This document shows, one piece after another, positions 24,381 through 35,679 of a stretch of 40,741 nucleotides of DNA. Source of the stretch: Streptomycetaceae bacterium (lineage in GTDB: Bacteria > Actinomycetota > Actinomycetes > Nanopelagicales > Nanopelagicaceae); contig JAIXPU010000022.1 of assembly GCA_027486075.1 (NCBI GenBank), positions 1 through 40,741 on the forward strand, in the 5' to 3' direction. The stretch's first letter is position 1. Every line of letters starts with the position of its first letter. The notes below the pieces were generated by a model. The model worked only from the letters and a program-made list of their open reading frames with translations, was not told where the DNA came from and did not search any database. The translations under genes were made by a program, and so were the position numbers.

Positions 24381-25766
24381 CTACCTGCTTACCTCGGCGA
24401 CAAGATCTGCGCCCATCGAATCAACAATTACTGCATCGATATATTCGCCGACCGTAAAATCGGTGCCAATAAATGAGGTTGTTCCATCCACTTCAGGTCC
24501 TTGGTGGGCAGCGCGTCCTTCTTGTAGCTCTTCATCTTCAATCAGAACTCTCACCGTCTCGCCAATTCTTCCGGCGGCACGAATCGAGACCATTTCATCG
24601 GCGAGAGAGGAAAGAGATTCAACGCGTTCACGGATTACTTCATCGGCAACTTTCTCAGCCAGAGTGAGCGCCTCAGTATTATCTTCATCAGAGTATCCAA
24701 AGATTCCCACTGCATCTAATTTTGCAGCTGTGATGAAGTTGGCTAGCTCATCAAAATCGTCCTGCGTCTCCCCCGGGAATCCCACAATAAAGTTAGAGCG
24801 AATTCCCGCCTCAGGCGAGAGCGCTCTTATTTGAGTAATCAGATGTAAGAACTGTTCAGAGCTGCCAAAGCGGCGCATGCGGCGAAGAACTGATGGGCTG
24901 GCATGTTGGAAAGATAAGTCAAAGTAAGGAGCAACTTTCTCGGTTTCGATCATCGCCTGTAGCAAGGAGGGGCGCATCTCTGCTGGTTGTAGATAAGAAA
25001 GGCGTACCCGTTCTATTCCTGGGATCTCGGTGAACTCATGGAAGATCTTCTCCATCAATTTGAGATCTCCGAGATCTTTGCCATATGAAGTTGTATTTTC
25101 GCTGACGAGAAAGAGCTCGCTGACCCCGTTCTGTCCAAGCCATGTTGCCTCTTGCAGAATTTCGGTGGGGCGACGAGAGATAAATGAACCGCGAAAGTAT
25201 GGAATCGCACAGAATGAACAGCGACGGTCGCACCCTGAAGCGATTTTAAGTGGTGCCCATGGCGCGCTTCCTAGGCGTTTGCGAAAGAGCGAACCACCTG
25301 CTCCAACAGCTGATTGAAAGGCATCATCGCGCGCTTGCGCACGTTCTACCGGCGCAATCGGCAATAACGCTCGACGATCTCGAGGCGTATGCGGTGTGTG
25401 TGGATTGCCGCTGACAATAGATTGCAAGCGTGCGGAGATATCTTGATAATCATCAAAACCCAAGATTGCATCTGCCTCAGGAAGGGCTTCTGCCAACTCT
25501 TTTCCGTAACGCTCGGCCATGCATCCAACAGCGACTACCGCTCTTGTGGTGCCGTGCCCTTTGAGCGAATTTGCTTCAAGCAAGGCGTCAACGGAATCTT
25601 TCTTGGCAGATTCAATAAAACCGCATGTATTCACAACGGCAACTTCTGCAGATTCAACGTCTTCAACGAGGGTCCAGCCATCGGCAGCCAAGCGGCCTGC
25701 TAGCTCTTCAGAATCTACTTCGTTACGCGCACAGCCCATTGTGACAATTGCTACTGTGCGAGACAT
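24381..25766 (-). CDS. rimO: Ribosomal protein S12 methylthiotransferase RimO
   Basis: Radical-SAM enzyme that adds a methylthio group to an aspartate of ribosomal protein S12. The 461 residues hold the N-terminal UPF0004 domain with cluster cysteines C12, C48 and C82, the radical SAM triad C179, C183, C186 ([16 protein letters not shown]) and a C-terminal TRAM domain ([24 protein letters not shown]). The YFRG following the triad favours RimO over MiaB. It has a 41 bp gap from the RodZ-like gene and 5 bp to pgsA. Confidence 0.94.
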   Translation of the reverse strand: MSRTVAIVTMGCARNEVDSEELAGRLAADGWTLVEDVESAEVAVVNTCGFIESAKKDSVDALLEANSLKGHGTTRAVVAVGCMAERYGKELAEALPEADAILGFDDYQDISARLQSIVSGNPHTPHTPRDRRALLPIAPVERAQARDDAFQSAVGAGGSLFRKRLGSAPWAPLKIASGCDRRCSFCAIPYFRGSFISRRPTEILQEATWLGQNGVSELFLVSENTTSYGKDLGDLKLMEKIFHEFTEIPGIERVRLSYLQPAEMRPSLLQAMIETEKVAPYFDLSFQHASPSVLRRMRRFGSSEQFLHLITQIRALSPEAGIRSNFIVGFPGETQDDFDELANFITAAKLDAVGIFGYSDEDNTEALTLAEKVADEVIRERVESLSSLADEMVSIRAAGRIGETVRVLIEDEELQEGRAAHQGPEVDGTTSFIGTDFTVGEYIDAVIVDSMGADLVAEVSR

Positions 25767-25807
25767 GGGGGCGATGTTACAGGGTTAGCCCGCGCACTTC
25801 ACTTACT

Positions 25808-26539
25808 TCATCGGAAAGTTCGGCGAACCTCTTCATTTTGACCACCTAATGGAGGCAAAAGTTCTCCATCGTGGGTCACATCTAGTCCTGCAGGGTTACT
25901 TAAGTAAACGCTGATTGCTCTATTTCCTTCGAAATTCTTAGTATCACCTTGGAAGAGGGATCCCTTGATTACTCTCGTTCCATCAACAATCACATCAATA
26001 TACGAATTGCCACGAACTGCACTTAGCGTCAGGGTCACTCTTCCACCAGATACTGAGCCGGTTGCCGCTGGTGTAGGTATTGTCGACGGAGATGGCGCAA
26101 CTGACGCTTCAGTTGTTGGGGTGGCAGATGCAGCCGCAACTGGTTGGCTATCTGAACTTTGGTTTGACATCACAATCTGAACTACACCGAAGAGAAATAA
26201 TACTGAGAGCGAAAATGCCGCTGGCACTTTCCAAGAGATTGATTTCTTTTCGACAGGCACCGACATCACATTGTTTTCAACTAGCAAGTCACCGATGGCG
26301 CGGCTTTCTAGCGAGTGCTCTTCGTTATAGAGATTGATAAATACAAGTGGATCCACGCCTACCTTATTGGCGATATTGCGAAGATGGCCTCGCGCATATG
26401 TGTCGCCACCGCAATGAAAAAAATTATTCTCTTCCATCTCGGTCAGTAGACCGATACGAACACTCGTTGATTCAGATAGCTCTTCTATGGAAAGGCGCGC
26501 GGCGATGCGAGCATCGCGAATTACCTGACCTAGAGTCAT
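25808..26539 (-). CDS. RodZ-like membrane helix-turn-helix protein
   Basis: A 243-residue bitopic protein: cytoplasmic helix-turn-helix (MTLGQVIRDARIAARLSIEEL, HTH about 10-75), one membrane segment (about 104-124), a Ser/Thr/Pro/Ala-rich linker (130-165) and an outside beta domain of the DUF4115 type (166-240). This architecture is that of RodZ, which links MreB to the wall machinery; in coccoid or MreB-less Actinobacteria its role is unclear. The start at 26537-26539 is chosen because MTLG is the usual opening; an ATG at 26633-26635 would add 32 residues of no family resemblance. Lies between ftsK and rimO, the conserved place. Confidence 0.82.
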   Translation of the reverse strand: MTLGQVIRDARIAARLSIEELSESTSVRIGLLTEMEENNFFHCGGDTYARGHLRNIANKVGVDPLVFINLYNEEHSLESRAIGDLLVENNVMSVPVEKKSISWKVPAAFSLSVLFLFGVVQIVMSNQSSDSQPVAAASATPTTEASVAPSPSTIPTPAATGSVSGGRVTLTLSAVRGNSYIDVIVDGTRVIKGSLFQGDTKNFEGNRAISVYLSNPAGLDVTHDGELLPPLGGQNEEVRRTFR

Positions 26540-26667
26540 ATCTGGCGCCGCCTTAAGTGGGAAAGAGTGGAAGGCAATTCTAACTTTAGCCCTTTTACTT
26601 CTTCTCGTGAAGTCTCCCCCATTTAGGTAAATCACCCCTGAATAGCACCCAACATCTGGGCGACGAG

Positions 26668-28986
26668 TTAGTAATCGCGGAGCGTTGCAAGCACTGAGTC
26701 GAGTTCATCAGGCTTAACCAAGACAACGCGCGCCTTGGAACCTTCCGAAGGACCGACAATGCCTCGGGATTCCATCAGATCCATGAGGCGACCAGCTTTG
26801 GCAAAGCCGACGCGTAGCTTGCGCTGCAACATCGAAGTCGAGCCAAACTGAGTTCCAACAACTAGTTCGACTGCCTGAATCAAAATATCTAGATCATCCC
26901 CAATTTCTTTATCAATATTCTTATTTGATTGAGCAACTTGTGTGACATCTTCACGATAGCGCGGAGAAAGCTGCTTCTTAACATGGTTTGTCACCGCTTC
27001 AATTTCACGTTCTGAAACATAGGCGCCCTGAATGCGAATAGCGCGGCTTGCTCCCATAGGAATGAAGAGACCATCGCCTTGGCCAATCAACTTTTCAGCT
27101 CCTGGGCTATCGAGAATTACTCGGCTATCTGCAAGTGATGAAGTTGCAAAAGATAACCGCGATGGCACATTCGCCTTAATTAAACCGGTTACCACATCTA
27201 CAGATGGGCGTTGCGTTGCCAGAACTAAGTGGATACCGGCAGAACGCGCTAGCTGCGTAATGCGCACAACTGATTCTTCTACTTCACGAGCGGCAATCAT
27301 CATCAAGTCTGCTAACTCATCAATGATGACGAGTAAGTATGGATACGGTTCTACGATCCGATCTGAACCAGGAGGTGCTACAACTTTGCCTGCACGAACT
27401 GCCTTATTGAAATCATCAATATGTCTAAAGCCAAATGTTGCCAGGTCTTCGTAACGTAGGTCCATCTCACGAACTACCCATGTCAACGCATCGGCAGCCT
27501 TCTTGGGATTGGTAATGATGGGTGTAATCAGATGAGGAATTCCTTCGTAGGCGGTGAGTTCAACACGCTTTGGATCAATGAGTACTAAGCGAACATCATC
27601 AGGTGTTGCTCGCATCAAAATCGATGTAATCATCGCATTAATCATCGAAGATTTACCTGCACCTGTTGCACCTGCCACCAAGAGGTGCGGCATCTTCGCT
27701 AGGTTGGCGCACACGTAATTTCCTTCAACATCTTTACCGAGGGCAACCAACATCGGGTGGTGATCTTGGCCAGCCACGCTTGAACGCATGACATCTCCTA
27801 GGGCAACAATCTCGCGATCTGCGTTGGGAATCTCGATACCAACCGCTGATTTACCGGGAATCGGAGAGAGGATTCGCACCTCACTACTTGCAACTGCGTA
27901 AGAGATATTTTTGGAAAGCGCGGTAATGCGCTCAACTTTTACCGCATTGCCAAGTTCGACTTCATAGCGAGTAACTGTTGGACCACGCATGAAGCCAGTG
28001 ACTTGAGCATCAATCTCGAATTGCTTGAAGACTTCTGTGAGAGCTGCAACTACTGAATCATTAACCTTTGACTTAGCCTTCGCCGCTGGCCCTACCTTGA
28101 GTAAATCCTGTGATGGAAGTTCGTACTTAACGTCGCTTGTAAGAAGCAGCTGCTCGGGGCGCTTTGCAGATTGTGGTGCTTCCTTGAGTTGGGCAGCAAG
28201 AGGTGCGCGCGGAATCTCAACTGTGAATTCTTCGTCAAATTCTTGCTCGTCAATCTCTTCCTCTTGATTCCAGGCAACGACCGGTGATTCAAATGGCGGC
28301 GTATCTGAGATCTCAAACTCTTTCTCCTCGCGTACCGGACGCTTAGACCAGAGCCAGATCGAAAGAACCTTGATGCGGATTCCGACTTTAGAAAGAGGCG
28401 TTGCAGTAATCACCAAGATGCCGAAGAAGAAGAGAACAATAAGTAGTGGGTAAGCCAGCAGAGAAGTCATCAGTGCAACAAGTGGCTTTGCTACCCAATA
28501 GCCAATCTGGCCTCCCCCATCACGAATCGCAGTTGCGCCAGTAGGGTTAATAGACCCGAGAGAACCATTGAGTAGATGTGCTAAACCTGTGGAGCTCAAG
28601 ATAAGAAGCAACGTGCCAACAGTGATGCGACCTGTTGCATGGCTATCTTCTGGTTTGCGGAAAAGTCGGACTGCAAAGTAGAGAAGCACTAATGGGGATG
28701 AGAATCCGATGACTCCGAATGCGCCAACAAAGAAGGAGTAGAGATTTCTACTTACTAAGTTATCGGCATGAAACCAGGTTCCGGCAAATGCTGCCAGAGC
28801 GACAAGCAATACAAGGAGCGCGGCTCCATCGCGATGGTGGGCTGGATCTAAATCACGAGCACCACGAGCTACAAATCTGATTGCTGAGCCGAGAGTTTTA
28901 GCAAGAATTCTCCAGAGCCCGCCCAGGGCCTGCGAAACTACCGAGAAGGGCGACCTTCCAGATGTGCGTTTCTTCTTCTTAGCCAC
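26668..28986 (-). CDS. ftsK: DNA translocase FtsK/SpoIIIE
   Basis: Septal DNA pump that clears chromosomes from the division plane. With GTG at 28984-28986 it has 772 residues: a basic N-terminus ([10 protein letters not shown]), four membrane segments (about 55-72, 83-107, 121-140, 165-195), an acidic linker (220-260), and the RecA-like motor with Walker A GATGAGKS at 439-446 and IDELAD at 555-560. The last 65 residues form the gamma winged helix ([25 protein letters not shown]) that reads orienting sequences. A start at 29097 would overlap rnj by 60 bp and give a non-family N-terminus; GTG sits 50 bp past the rnj stop. Confidence 0.95.
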   Translation of the reverse strand: MAKKKKRTSGRSPFSVVSQALGGLWRILAKTLGSAIRFVARGARDLDPAHHRDGAALLVLLVALAAFAGTWFHADNLVSRNLYSFFVGAFGVIGFSSPLVLLYFAVRLFRKPEDSHATGRITVGTLLLILSSTGLAHLLNGSLGSINPTGATAIRDGGGQIGYWVAKPLVALMTSLLAYPLLIVLFFFGILVITATPLSKVGIRIKVLSIWLWSKRPVREEKEFEISDTPPFESPVVAWNQEEEIDEQEFDEEFTVEIPRAPLAAQLKEAPQSAKRPEQLLLTSDVKYELPSQDLLKVGPAAKAKSKVNDSVVAALTEVFKQFEIDAQVTGFMRGPTVTRYEVELGNAVKVERITALSKNISYAVASSEVRILSPIPGKSAVGIEIPNADREIVALGDVMRSSVAGQDHHPMLVALGKDVEGNYVCANLAKMPHLLVAGATGAGKSSMINAMITSILMRATPDDVRLVLIDPKRVELTAYEGIPHLITPIITNPKKAADALTWVVREMDLRYEDLATFGFRHIDDFNKAVRAGKVVAPPGSDRIVEPYPYLLVIIDELADLMMIAAREVEESVVRITQLARSAGIHLVLATQRPSVDVVTGLIKANVPSRLSFATSSLADSRVILDSPGAEKLIGQGDGLFIPMGASRAIRIQGAYVSEREIEAVTNHVKKQLSPRYREDVTQVAQSNKNIDKEIGDDLDILIQAVELVVGTQFGSTSMLQRKLRVGFAKAGRLMDLMESRGIVGPSEGSKARVVLVKPDELDSVLATLRDY

Positions 28987-29036
28987 ACCTTCAATCTTAG
29001 GTGGAGGGTAAATCTCGTTGATGAAGGCGCGCCGAC

Positions 29037-30722
29037 CTACACCTCTACTACTACCGGCACAATCATTGGACGGCGACGATGTTTTTGTCCGACCCAACCA
29101 CCAATGGTGCGACGCACAACTTGTGAAAGCTGATGTGTGCCATTGACGCCTTCAGCAACAGCAGCAGTTAATGCGCGTTCTATCTGTCCGCGCACCTCAT
29201 CAAAGAGCGCTTCATCTTCATTAAATCCACGTGCATGGATATCTGGGCCTGCCACGATCTTTCCTGTTTGAGATTCGATGACGACAATGACTGAGATAAA
29301 TCCTTCTTCGCCAAGGATGCGACGATCCTTCAAAGATGATTCAGTGATGTCACCGATGCTTTGACCATCAACATAGACAAATCCGCAAGGAACAGCGCCA
29401 ACTACTTCAGCAACATGATCAATCAAATCAACGACAATGCCGTTTTCAATAATGAAGGCGTTCTCACGCGGTACTCCCGATTGGATGGCAAGTTCGGCGT
29501 TAGCTTTAAGGTGGCGCCATTCACCATGAACCGGAAGAGCATATTTAGGCTTAACGATGTTGTAGCAGTAGAGAAGCTCGCCCGCAGCAGCATGTCCAGA
29601 TACATGTACCAACGCATTGGCTTTATGAACTACCTTGGCACCATAACGCGTAAGTTCGTTGATGATGCGGTAGACAGAATTTTCATTTCCGGGAATGAGA
29701 GATGAAGCAAGGATGACGGTGTCACCGTCGCCTACGCGAATCTGATGGTCGCCATTTGCCATACGTGAGAGCGCGGCCATCGGTTCACCTTGTGAGCCGG
29801 TACAGATGAGCACAACTCGATCGTCGTAGTTATCGAGTTCACGAGCATCGAAGAGAATTCCAGATGGCACAGTCAGATAGCCCATATCTTCGGCAATTTT
29901 CATATTGCGAATCATCGAGCGGCCAATAAAGGCAACGCGACGTCCATGGAGTGCGGCTGTATCAATGACTTGCTGCACGCGATGCACATGGGATGAAAAT
30001 GACGCGACGATCACTCGTCGCTGTGTAGATGCAATGACCCGATTGAGCGCCGGCATAATTTCGCGCTCTGCCGGAGTAAACCCTGGAATATCAGCGTTGG
30101 TGGAATCAACGAGGAAGAGATCTACGCCTTCATCCCCTAGGCGTGCAAAGGTGCGCAGATCCGTAATGCGTCCATCAAGTGGAAGTTGATCCATCTTAAA
30201 GTCACCCGTATGCAGAACTGTGCCTGCGCGAGTATGGACTGCAACTGCAAGCGCATCGGGAATGGAGTGATTGACTGCAATAAATTCCAGTTCAAAGGGT
30301 CCAACATCTTCTCGATTGCCTTCGCGGACTTCGTGGGTCAGTGGCGATATGCGATGCTCTTTGCATTTTGCTGAAATCAGCGCGATGGTTAATGGAGATC
30401 CATAAATTGGAATATTTCCTCGCTCGCGCAGAAGATACGGAACAGCACCAATATGGTCTTCATGTCCGTGAGTCAGAAAAATTCCAACAACATCGCTTAA
30501 TCGATCGCGGATATAGCTAAAGTCAGGAAGGATCAGATCAATGCCAGGTTGGTTATCTTCTGGAAAGAGAACTCCGCAGTCGATAATCAGAAGCTTGCCC
30601 TGCATCTCGTATACGGTCATGTTGCGACCGATTTCTGAGATTCCACCGAGCGCCACAATACGTAGGCCACCATCTACTAACTTTGATGGTGTTCCTAAGT
30701 TGGGATGTGGGTGTTGTGTCAT
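29037..30722 (-). CDS. rnj: Ribonuclease J
   Basis: Metallo-beta-lactamase/beta-CASP ribonuclease with 5'-3' exo- and endonuclease activity, central to mRNA decay and rRNA maturation in Actinobacteria. The 561 residues have the zinc-binding HGHEDH at 85-90, [28 protein letters not shown] and the beta-CASP segment [12 protein letters not shown]. The ATG overlaps the dapA stop by one base (TAATG), so translation is coupled. dapA-rnj is the standard actinobacterial order. Confidence 0.97.
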   Translation of the reverse strand: MTQHPHPNLGTPSKLVDGGLRIVALGGISEIGRNMTVYEMQGKLLIIDCGVLFPEDNQPGIDLILPDFSYIRDRLSDVVGIFLTHGHEDHIGAVPYLLRERGNIPIYGSPLTIALISAKCKEHRISPLTHEVREGNREDVGPFELEFIAVNHSIPDALAVAVHTRAGTVLHTGDFKMDQLPLDGRITDLRTFARLGDEGVDLFLVDSTNADIPGFTPAEREIMPALNRVIASTQRRVIVASFSSHVHRVQQVIDTAALHGRRVAFIGRSMIRNMKIAEDMGYLTVPSGILFDARELDNYDDRVVLICTGSQGEPMAALSRMANGDHQIRVGDGDTVILASSLIPGNENSVYRIINELTRYGAKVVHKANALVHVSGHAAAGELLYCYNIVKPKYALPVHGEWRHLKANAELAIQSGVPRENAFIIENGIVVDLIDHVAEVVGAVPCGFVYVDGQSIGDITESSLKDRRILGEEGFISVIVVIESQTGKIVAGPDIHARGFNEDEALFDEVRGQIERALTAAVAEGVNGTHQLSQVVRRTIGGWVGQKHRRRPMIVPVVVEV

Positions 30723-31618
30723 TAGTTCTTTAGGGTGACGCCACCAGCGATGAGATCTTTACGCAGTTGCTCGATCTGTGCTGGCGTTGCATCAACGAGT
30801 GGCAGACGTGTGGTTCCTCCAGGAAGGCCCATGAGGTTCATCGCTGCCTTGGTCAAAATTGCACCTTGTGTGCGGAATGTTCCGGTGAAGACCGGTAAGA
30901 GTTGCTGATGAATTTCAAGTGCACGAGCGCTATCGCCTGCAAACCAAGCGTTGAGCATATCTTTGAGCTCGCGACCCACTGTGTGGCCGCAGACAGAAAC
31001 GAAGCCAACTGCGCCGACAGATAGGAATGGCAAGTTAAGGATGTCATCTCCTGAATAGACAGGGATTCCACAACGCTTAATCACCCAAGAAGTTGCTGCG
31101 ATATTTCCTTTGGCATCTTTGAGCGCCACAATGTTGTCGACTGTTTCAAAGAGTTTAACGATTGTGTCAGATTCAATTTCAACGCCTGTGCGACCTGGAA
31201 TGTCGTACATCATGATGGGTAGATCCGTGGCGGCTGCTACAGCGCGAAAGTGCGCTTCGATTCCAGCTTGAGGTGGCTTGTTGTAATACGGAGTAACAAT
31301 CAAGATTCCATCTGCGCCAGCATCTTGTGAACGCTTAGCTTGTTCGACTGTATATGAAGTTTCATTATCGCCTGCGCCAGAGAGAACTTTGACTTTACTT
31401 CCGACCACACTCTTGACGACCTTGATGATCTCAAGTTTTTCAGAGGATTTAGTTGTTGGGGCTTCACCGGTAGTTCCGTTGACAGCGATGCCATCGTGTC
31501 CGGTATCAACTAAATGTTGCGCAAGCTTGGCAACGCCATCCCAATCGATAGCCCCATCTTTATCAAAGGGGGTCACCATTGCGGTGATTAGTTGTCCGAA
31601 GGGAGCGTGCGTACTCAT
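30722..31618 (-). CDS. dapA: 4-hydroxy-tetrahydrodipicolinate synthase
   Basis: Condenses pyruvate and aspartate semialdehyde at the branch to lysine and diaminopimelate. The 298-residue TIM barrel shows TTGE at 49-52, the catalytic tyrosine Y138 (YDIPGRTG) and the Schiff-base lysine K167 (ALKDAKGN). It follows thyX by 16 bp and precedes rnj with a 1 bp overlap. Together with dapB 3 kb away it supplies meso-diaminopimelate for the cell wall. Confidence 0.97.
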   Translation of the reverse strand: MSTHAPFGQLITAMVTPFDKDGAIDWDGVAKLAQHLVDTGHDGIAVNGTTGEAPTTKSSEKLEIIKVVKSVVGSKVKVLSGAGDNETSYTVEQAKRSQDAGADGILIVTPYYNKPPQAGIEAHFRAVAAATDLPIMMYDIPGRTGVEIESDTIVKLFETVDNIVALKDAKGNIAATSWVIKRCGIPVYSGDDILNLPFLSVGAVGFVSVCGHTVGRELKDMLNAWFAGDSARALEIHQQLLPVFTGTFRTQGAILTKAAMNLMGLPGGTTRLPLVDATPAQIEQLRKDLIAGGVTLKN

Positions 31619-31634
31619 CTGGGCATCTTATCGC

Positions 31635-32354
31635 TTAAGGCGCGATACGACCAGATTTTTCAAAAGCTCCGTACGTGAGCGGCATCAATTTTGCGAACTC
31701 GGCTTCCATCTTTTCGGCCACCATCTCGATTTCTCGCTGTGGGTAACTAGGAAAGTGCGAACCTTCGCGAGCGGTACGAAGAGAGAGGAAGTTCATGAGT
31801 GCACGCGCATTCATGGTGACATACATAGATGAATATGTTGCAACTGGGAGAACTGCACGTGCTACTTCGCGCGCGACTCCGGCTTCAAGCATCTTTTGAT
31901 AAGAGTCGTAGGCGACGATATATGCATCTTTCATTGCCTTAACAGTTATTTCAAATTGTTCTGGTGTTCCATCTTCAAATGTGTAAGCACCGGTCTTGCC
32001 GACCTGAACTAATTTACGTTCCTTTGATGGGATATAAAAGACTGGCTTGAGTTCGCGATAGCGACCGGACTCTTCATTGTAGGAAGCGATGCGGTGGCGC
32101 ATAAATTCGCGAAAGACAAAGATTGGCGCTGACACAAAGAAGGTCATCGATGTGTGCTCGAAGGGAGAGCCATGTCGCTCGCGCGCCAGATAGTTAATCA
32201 GACCTGCTGAGCGAGCTGGATCTTCGCCGATCTCATCTAGTGATAGTTCACCCGCTGTAGATACGCGCGCTGCCCAAATAACATCGGCATCGCTTGCGCT
32301 TGATTTGATGAGTTCTACAGATACATCGTCTCTAAAGATTACGGTCTCAGACAT
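31635..32354 (-). CDS. thyX: Flavin-dependent thymidylate synthase
   Basis: Makes dTMP from dUMP with FAD and methylenetetrahydrofolate. The 239 residues contain the ThyX signature RHRIASYNEESGRY at 86-99 and the closing FLSLRTAREGSHFPSYPQREI region. thyX-dapA-rnj is conserved in Actinobacteria. The start lies 60 bp from the divergent azlC. No thyA is present in the window. Confidence 0.97.
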   Translation of the reverse strand: MSETVIFRDDVSVELIKSSASDADVIWAARVSTAGELSLDEIGEDPARSAGLINYLARERHGSPFEHTSMTFFVSAPIFVFREFMRHRIASYNEESGRYRELKPVFYIPSKERKLVQVGKTGAYTFEDGTPEQFEITVKAMKDAYIVAYDSYQKMLEAGVAREVARAVLPVATYSSMYVTMNARALMNFLSLRTAREGSHFPSYPQREIEMVAEKMEAEFAKLMPLTYGAFEKSGRIAP

Positions 32355-32402
32355 GTCCGCACCTTATCTATTAACCCCCCTCCCTCTGATGGATATGTAG
32401 GG

Positions 32403-32408
32403 CACAAT
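32403..32408 (+). promoter_or_regulatory. Candidate -10 for azlCD
   Basis: CACAAT ends 6 nt before the azlC GTG, so transcription would start at or next to the start codon; no ribosome binding site precedes azlC. The -35 region is not convincing. Confidence 0.3.
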
Positions 32409-32414
32409 TGCCGC

Positions 32415-33083
32415 GTGTCATCAGTGAACCGCGCCACCGTCACTCAAAGTCTGAGCGTCTCCTTCACTGTTGGGCTCTATGGAACCGCTTTTGGAGCAGC
32501 GGCAGTCGCTGCTGGCTTCTCAATTCTGCAAACCTGTCTTCTCTCACTTCTGACTTTCTCGGGCGCATCACAATTTGCAGTTGTTGGAGTAATGGGCGCA
32601 GGAGGAAGTGCTCTCTCTGGAATTGCAACAGCTTCACTTCTTGGAATTAGAAATGGTCTTTATGGACTTCGCATGGCGCCAGTACTTCAAGTGAAAGGTT
32701 TCAAGCGAGTTGTTGCTGCCCAGATAACGATTGATGAATCAACCGGTGTCGCTATCGGGCAAGAAGAGCGTGGCGTTGATGCCATGAAACAAGGTTTCTG
32801 GTTCACTGGTTTTGGCGTTTACTTCTTTTGGAATCTCTTCACCTTAGCGGGCGCACTTGGCGCACAAGCAATGGGAGATCCCTCTGCATGGGGCCTTGAT
32901 GCAGCTGTTCCTGCAGCATTTCTTGGACTTGTCTGGCCTCGCCTTCATGGAAAATTTGAACGCACCTTAGCTGTTTCAGCGGTTCTTCTTTCGCTCGCTC
33001 TGACCCCATTTGTAGCAGCTGGAATTCCAATTATCGCCACAACACTTCTTGCCGTTGCCTTCGGTTGGAGGGCGCGCCAATGA
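32415..33083 (+). CDS. azlC: AzlC-family branched-chain amino acid exporter, large subunit
   Basis: A 222-residue inner-membrane protein with about six hydrophobic helices and the AzlC marks FSGASQFAVVGVM, GIRNGLYGLRMAP and QITIDESTGVA. With AzlD it forms a two-component exporter; substrates in known systems are branched-chain amino acids and analogues. The GTG start seems leaderless. It is an isolated two-gene plus-strand unit inside a minus-strand run, divergent from thyX. Confidence 0.92.
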   Translation: MSSVNRATVTQSLSVSFTVGLYGTAFGAAAVAAGFSILQTCLLSLLTFSGASQFAVVGVMGAGGSALSGIATASLLGIRNGLYGLRMAPVLQVKGFKRVVAAQITIDESTGVAIGQEERGVDAMKQGFWFTGFGVYFFWNLFTLAGALGAQAMGDPSAWGLDAAVPAAFLGLVWPRLHGKFERTLAVSAVLLSLALTPFVAAGIPIIATTLLAVAFGWRARQ

Positions 33084-33388
33084 CTGCTCTTTGGATCGGT
33101 GTTATCGGAACCAGTCTCATTGCCTTTGCCCTGAAATACCTTGGGCATAGCGTTCCTGAAAAATATCTGAAGAACGAGCGGATGCTCCGCATCAATACTC
33201 TGATTCCGATTGTGCTCTTAAGCGCTCTCGTTGCAGTTCAAACGGTGGGCGATAAATCAAAGCTTGTCATCGATCAGAGGTTGGCGGGGGTAGCAGTTGC
33301 CTGCATAGCGCTAGCGTTGAAGTCGCCGTACTTTGTTGTAGTTGTATCTGCAGCCGTTACTTCAGCTGCCATCTACAACTTTGGCTAG
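33080..33388 (+). CDS. azlD: AzlD-family branched-chain amino acid exporter, small subunit
   Basis: A 102-residue membrane protein with three to four hydrophobic segments, the AzlD partner of AzlC. The ATG overlaps the azlC stop by 4 bp (ATGA) and has GGAGG 8 nt upstream, a strong site. Family marks are the opening helix IGVIGTSLIAFALKYLGHSVP, LRINTLIPIVLLSALVAVQT and the closing helix. The pair converges on the small redoxin gene with 9 bp between stops. Confidence 0.9.
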   Translation: MTALWIGVIGTSLIAFALKYLGHSVPEKYLKNERMLRINTLIPIVLLSALVAVQTVGDKSKLVIDQRLAGVAVACIALALKSPYFVVVVSAAVTSAAIYNFG

Positions 33389-33397
33389 TTGAAAGAG

Positions 33398-33655
33398 TTA
33401 GATAATTCCTAGCGCTGAAAGCTTCGCCTTTAAATCATTATCTGAAGGTTCAGTCAGATGAGTTCCATCTGAGAAGACGATTACGGGAATTGACTTGGCT
33501 CCCCCATTGATTTCAATAACTTTTTCAGCTGCGGATAGATCAACATCAACATCAACATGGTTGACCTGAATATCTAACTCTTCAAAGACTCGCTTAGAGC
33601 GACGGCAATCTCCGCACCAATCGGCGCCATACATGGTGATATCTGCTTGAGCCAT
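33398..33655 (-). CDS. Glutaredoxin/mycoredoxin-like thioredoxin-fold protein
   Basis: An 85-residue thioredoxin-fold protein with the active site WCGDC (C14, C17) and the cis-proline segment SIPVIVF (P57). The two-cysteine site and small size resemble actinobacterial mycoredoxin and NrdH families; WCGDC (rather than CPYC or CxxC of NrdH) suggests a separate subgroup. Likely reduces protein or mycothiol mixed disulfides (inference). Follows dapB by 12 bp. Confidence 0.85.
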   Translation of the reverse strand: MAQADITMYGADWCGDCRRSKRVFEELDIQVNHVDVDVDLSAAEKVIEINGGAKSIPVIVFSDGTHLTEPSDNDLKAKLSALGII

Positions 33656-33667
33656 TTGGGTATCCCC

Positions 33668-35679
<2,012 letters not shown>

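Noticed and set aside
28987-29097. 37-residue N-terminal extension of FtsK overlapping rnj
   Set aside because: No family likeness, 60 bp overlap with rnj; the GTG start gives the usual basic opening.
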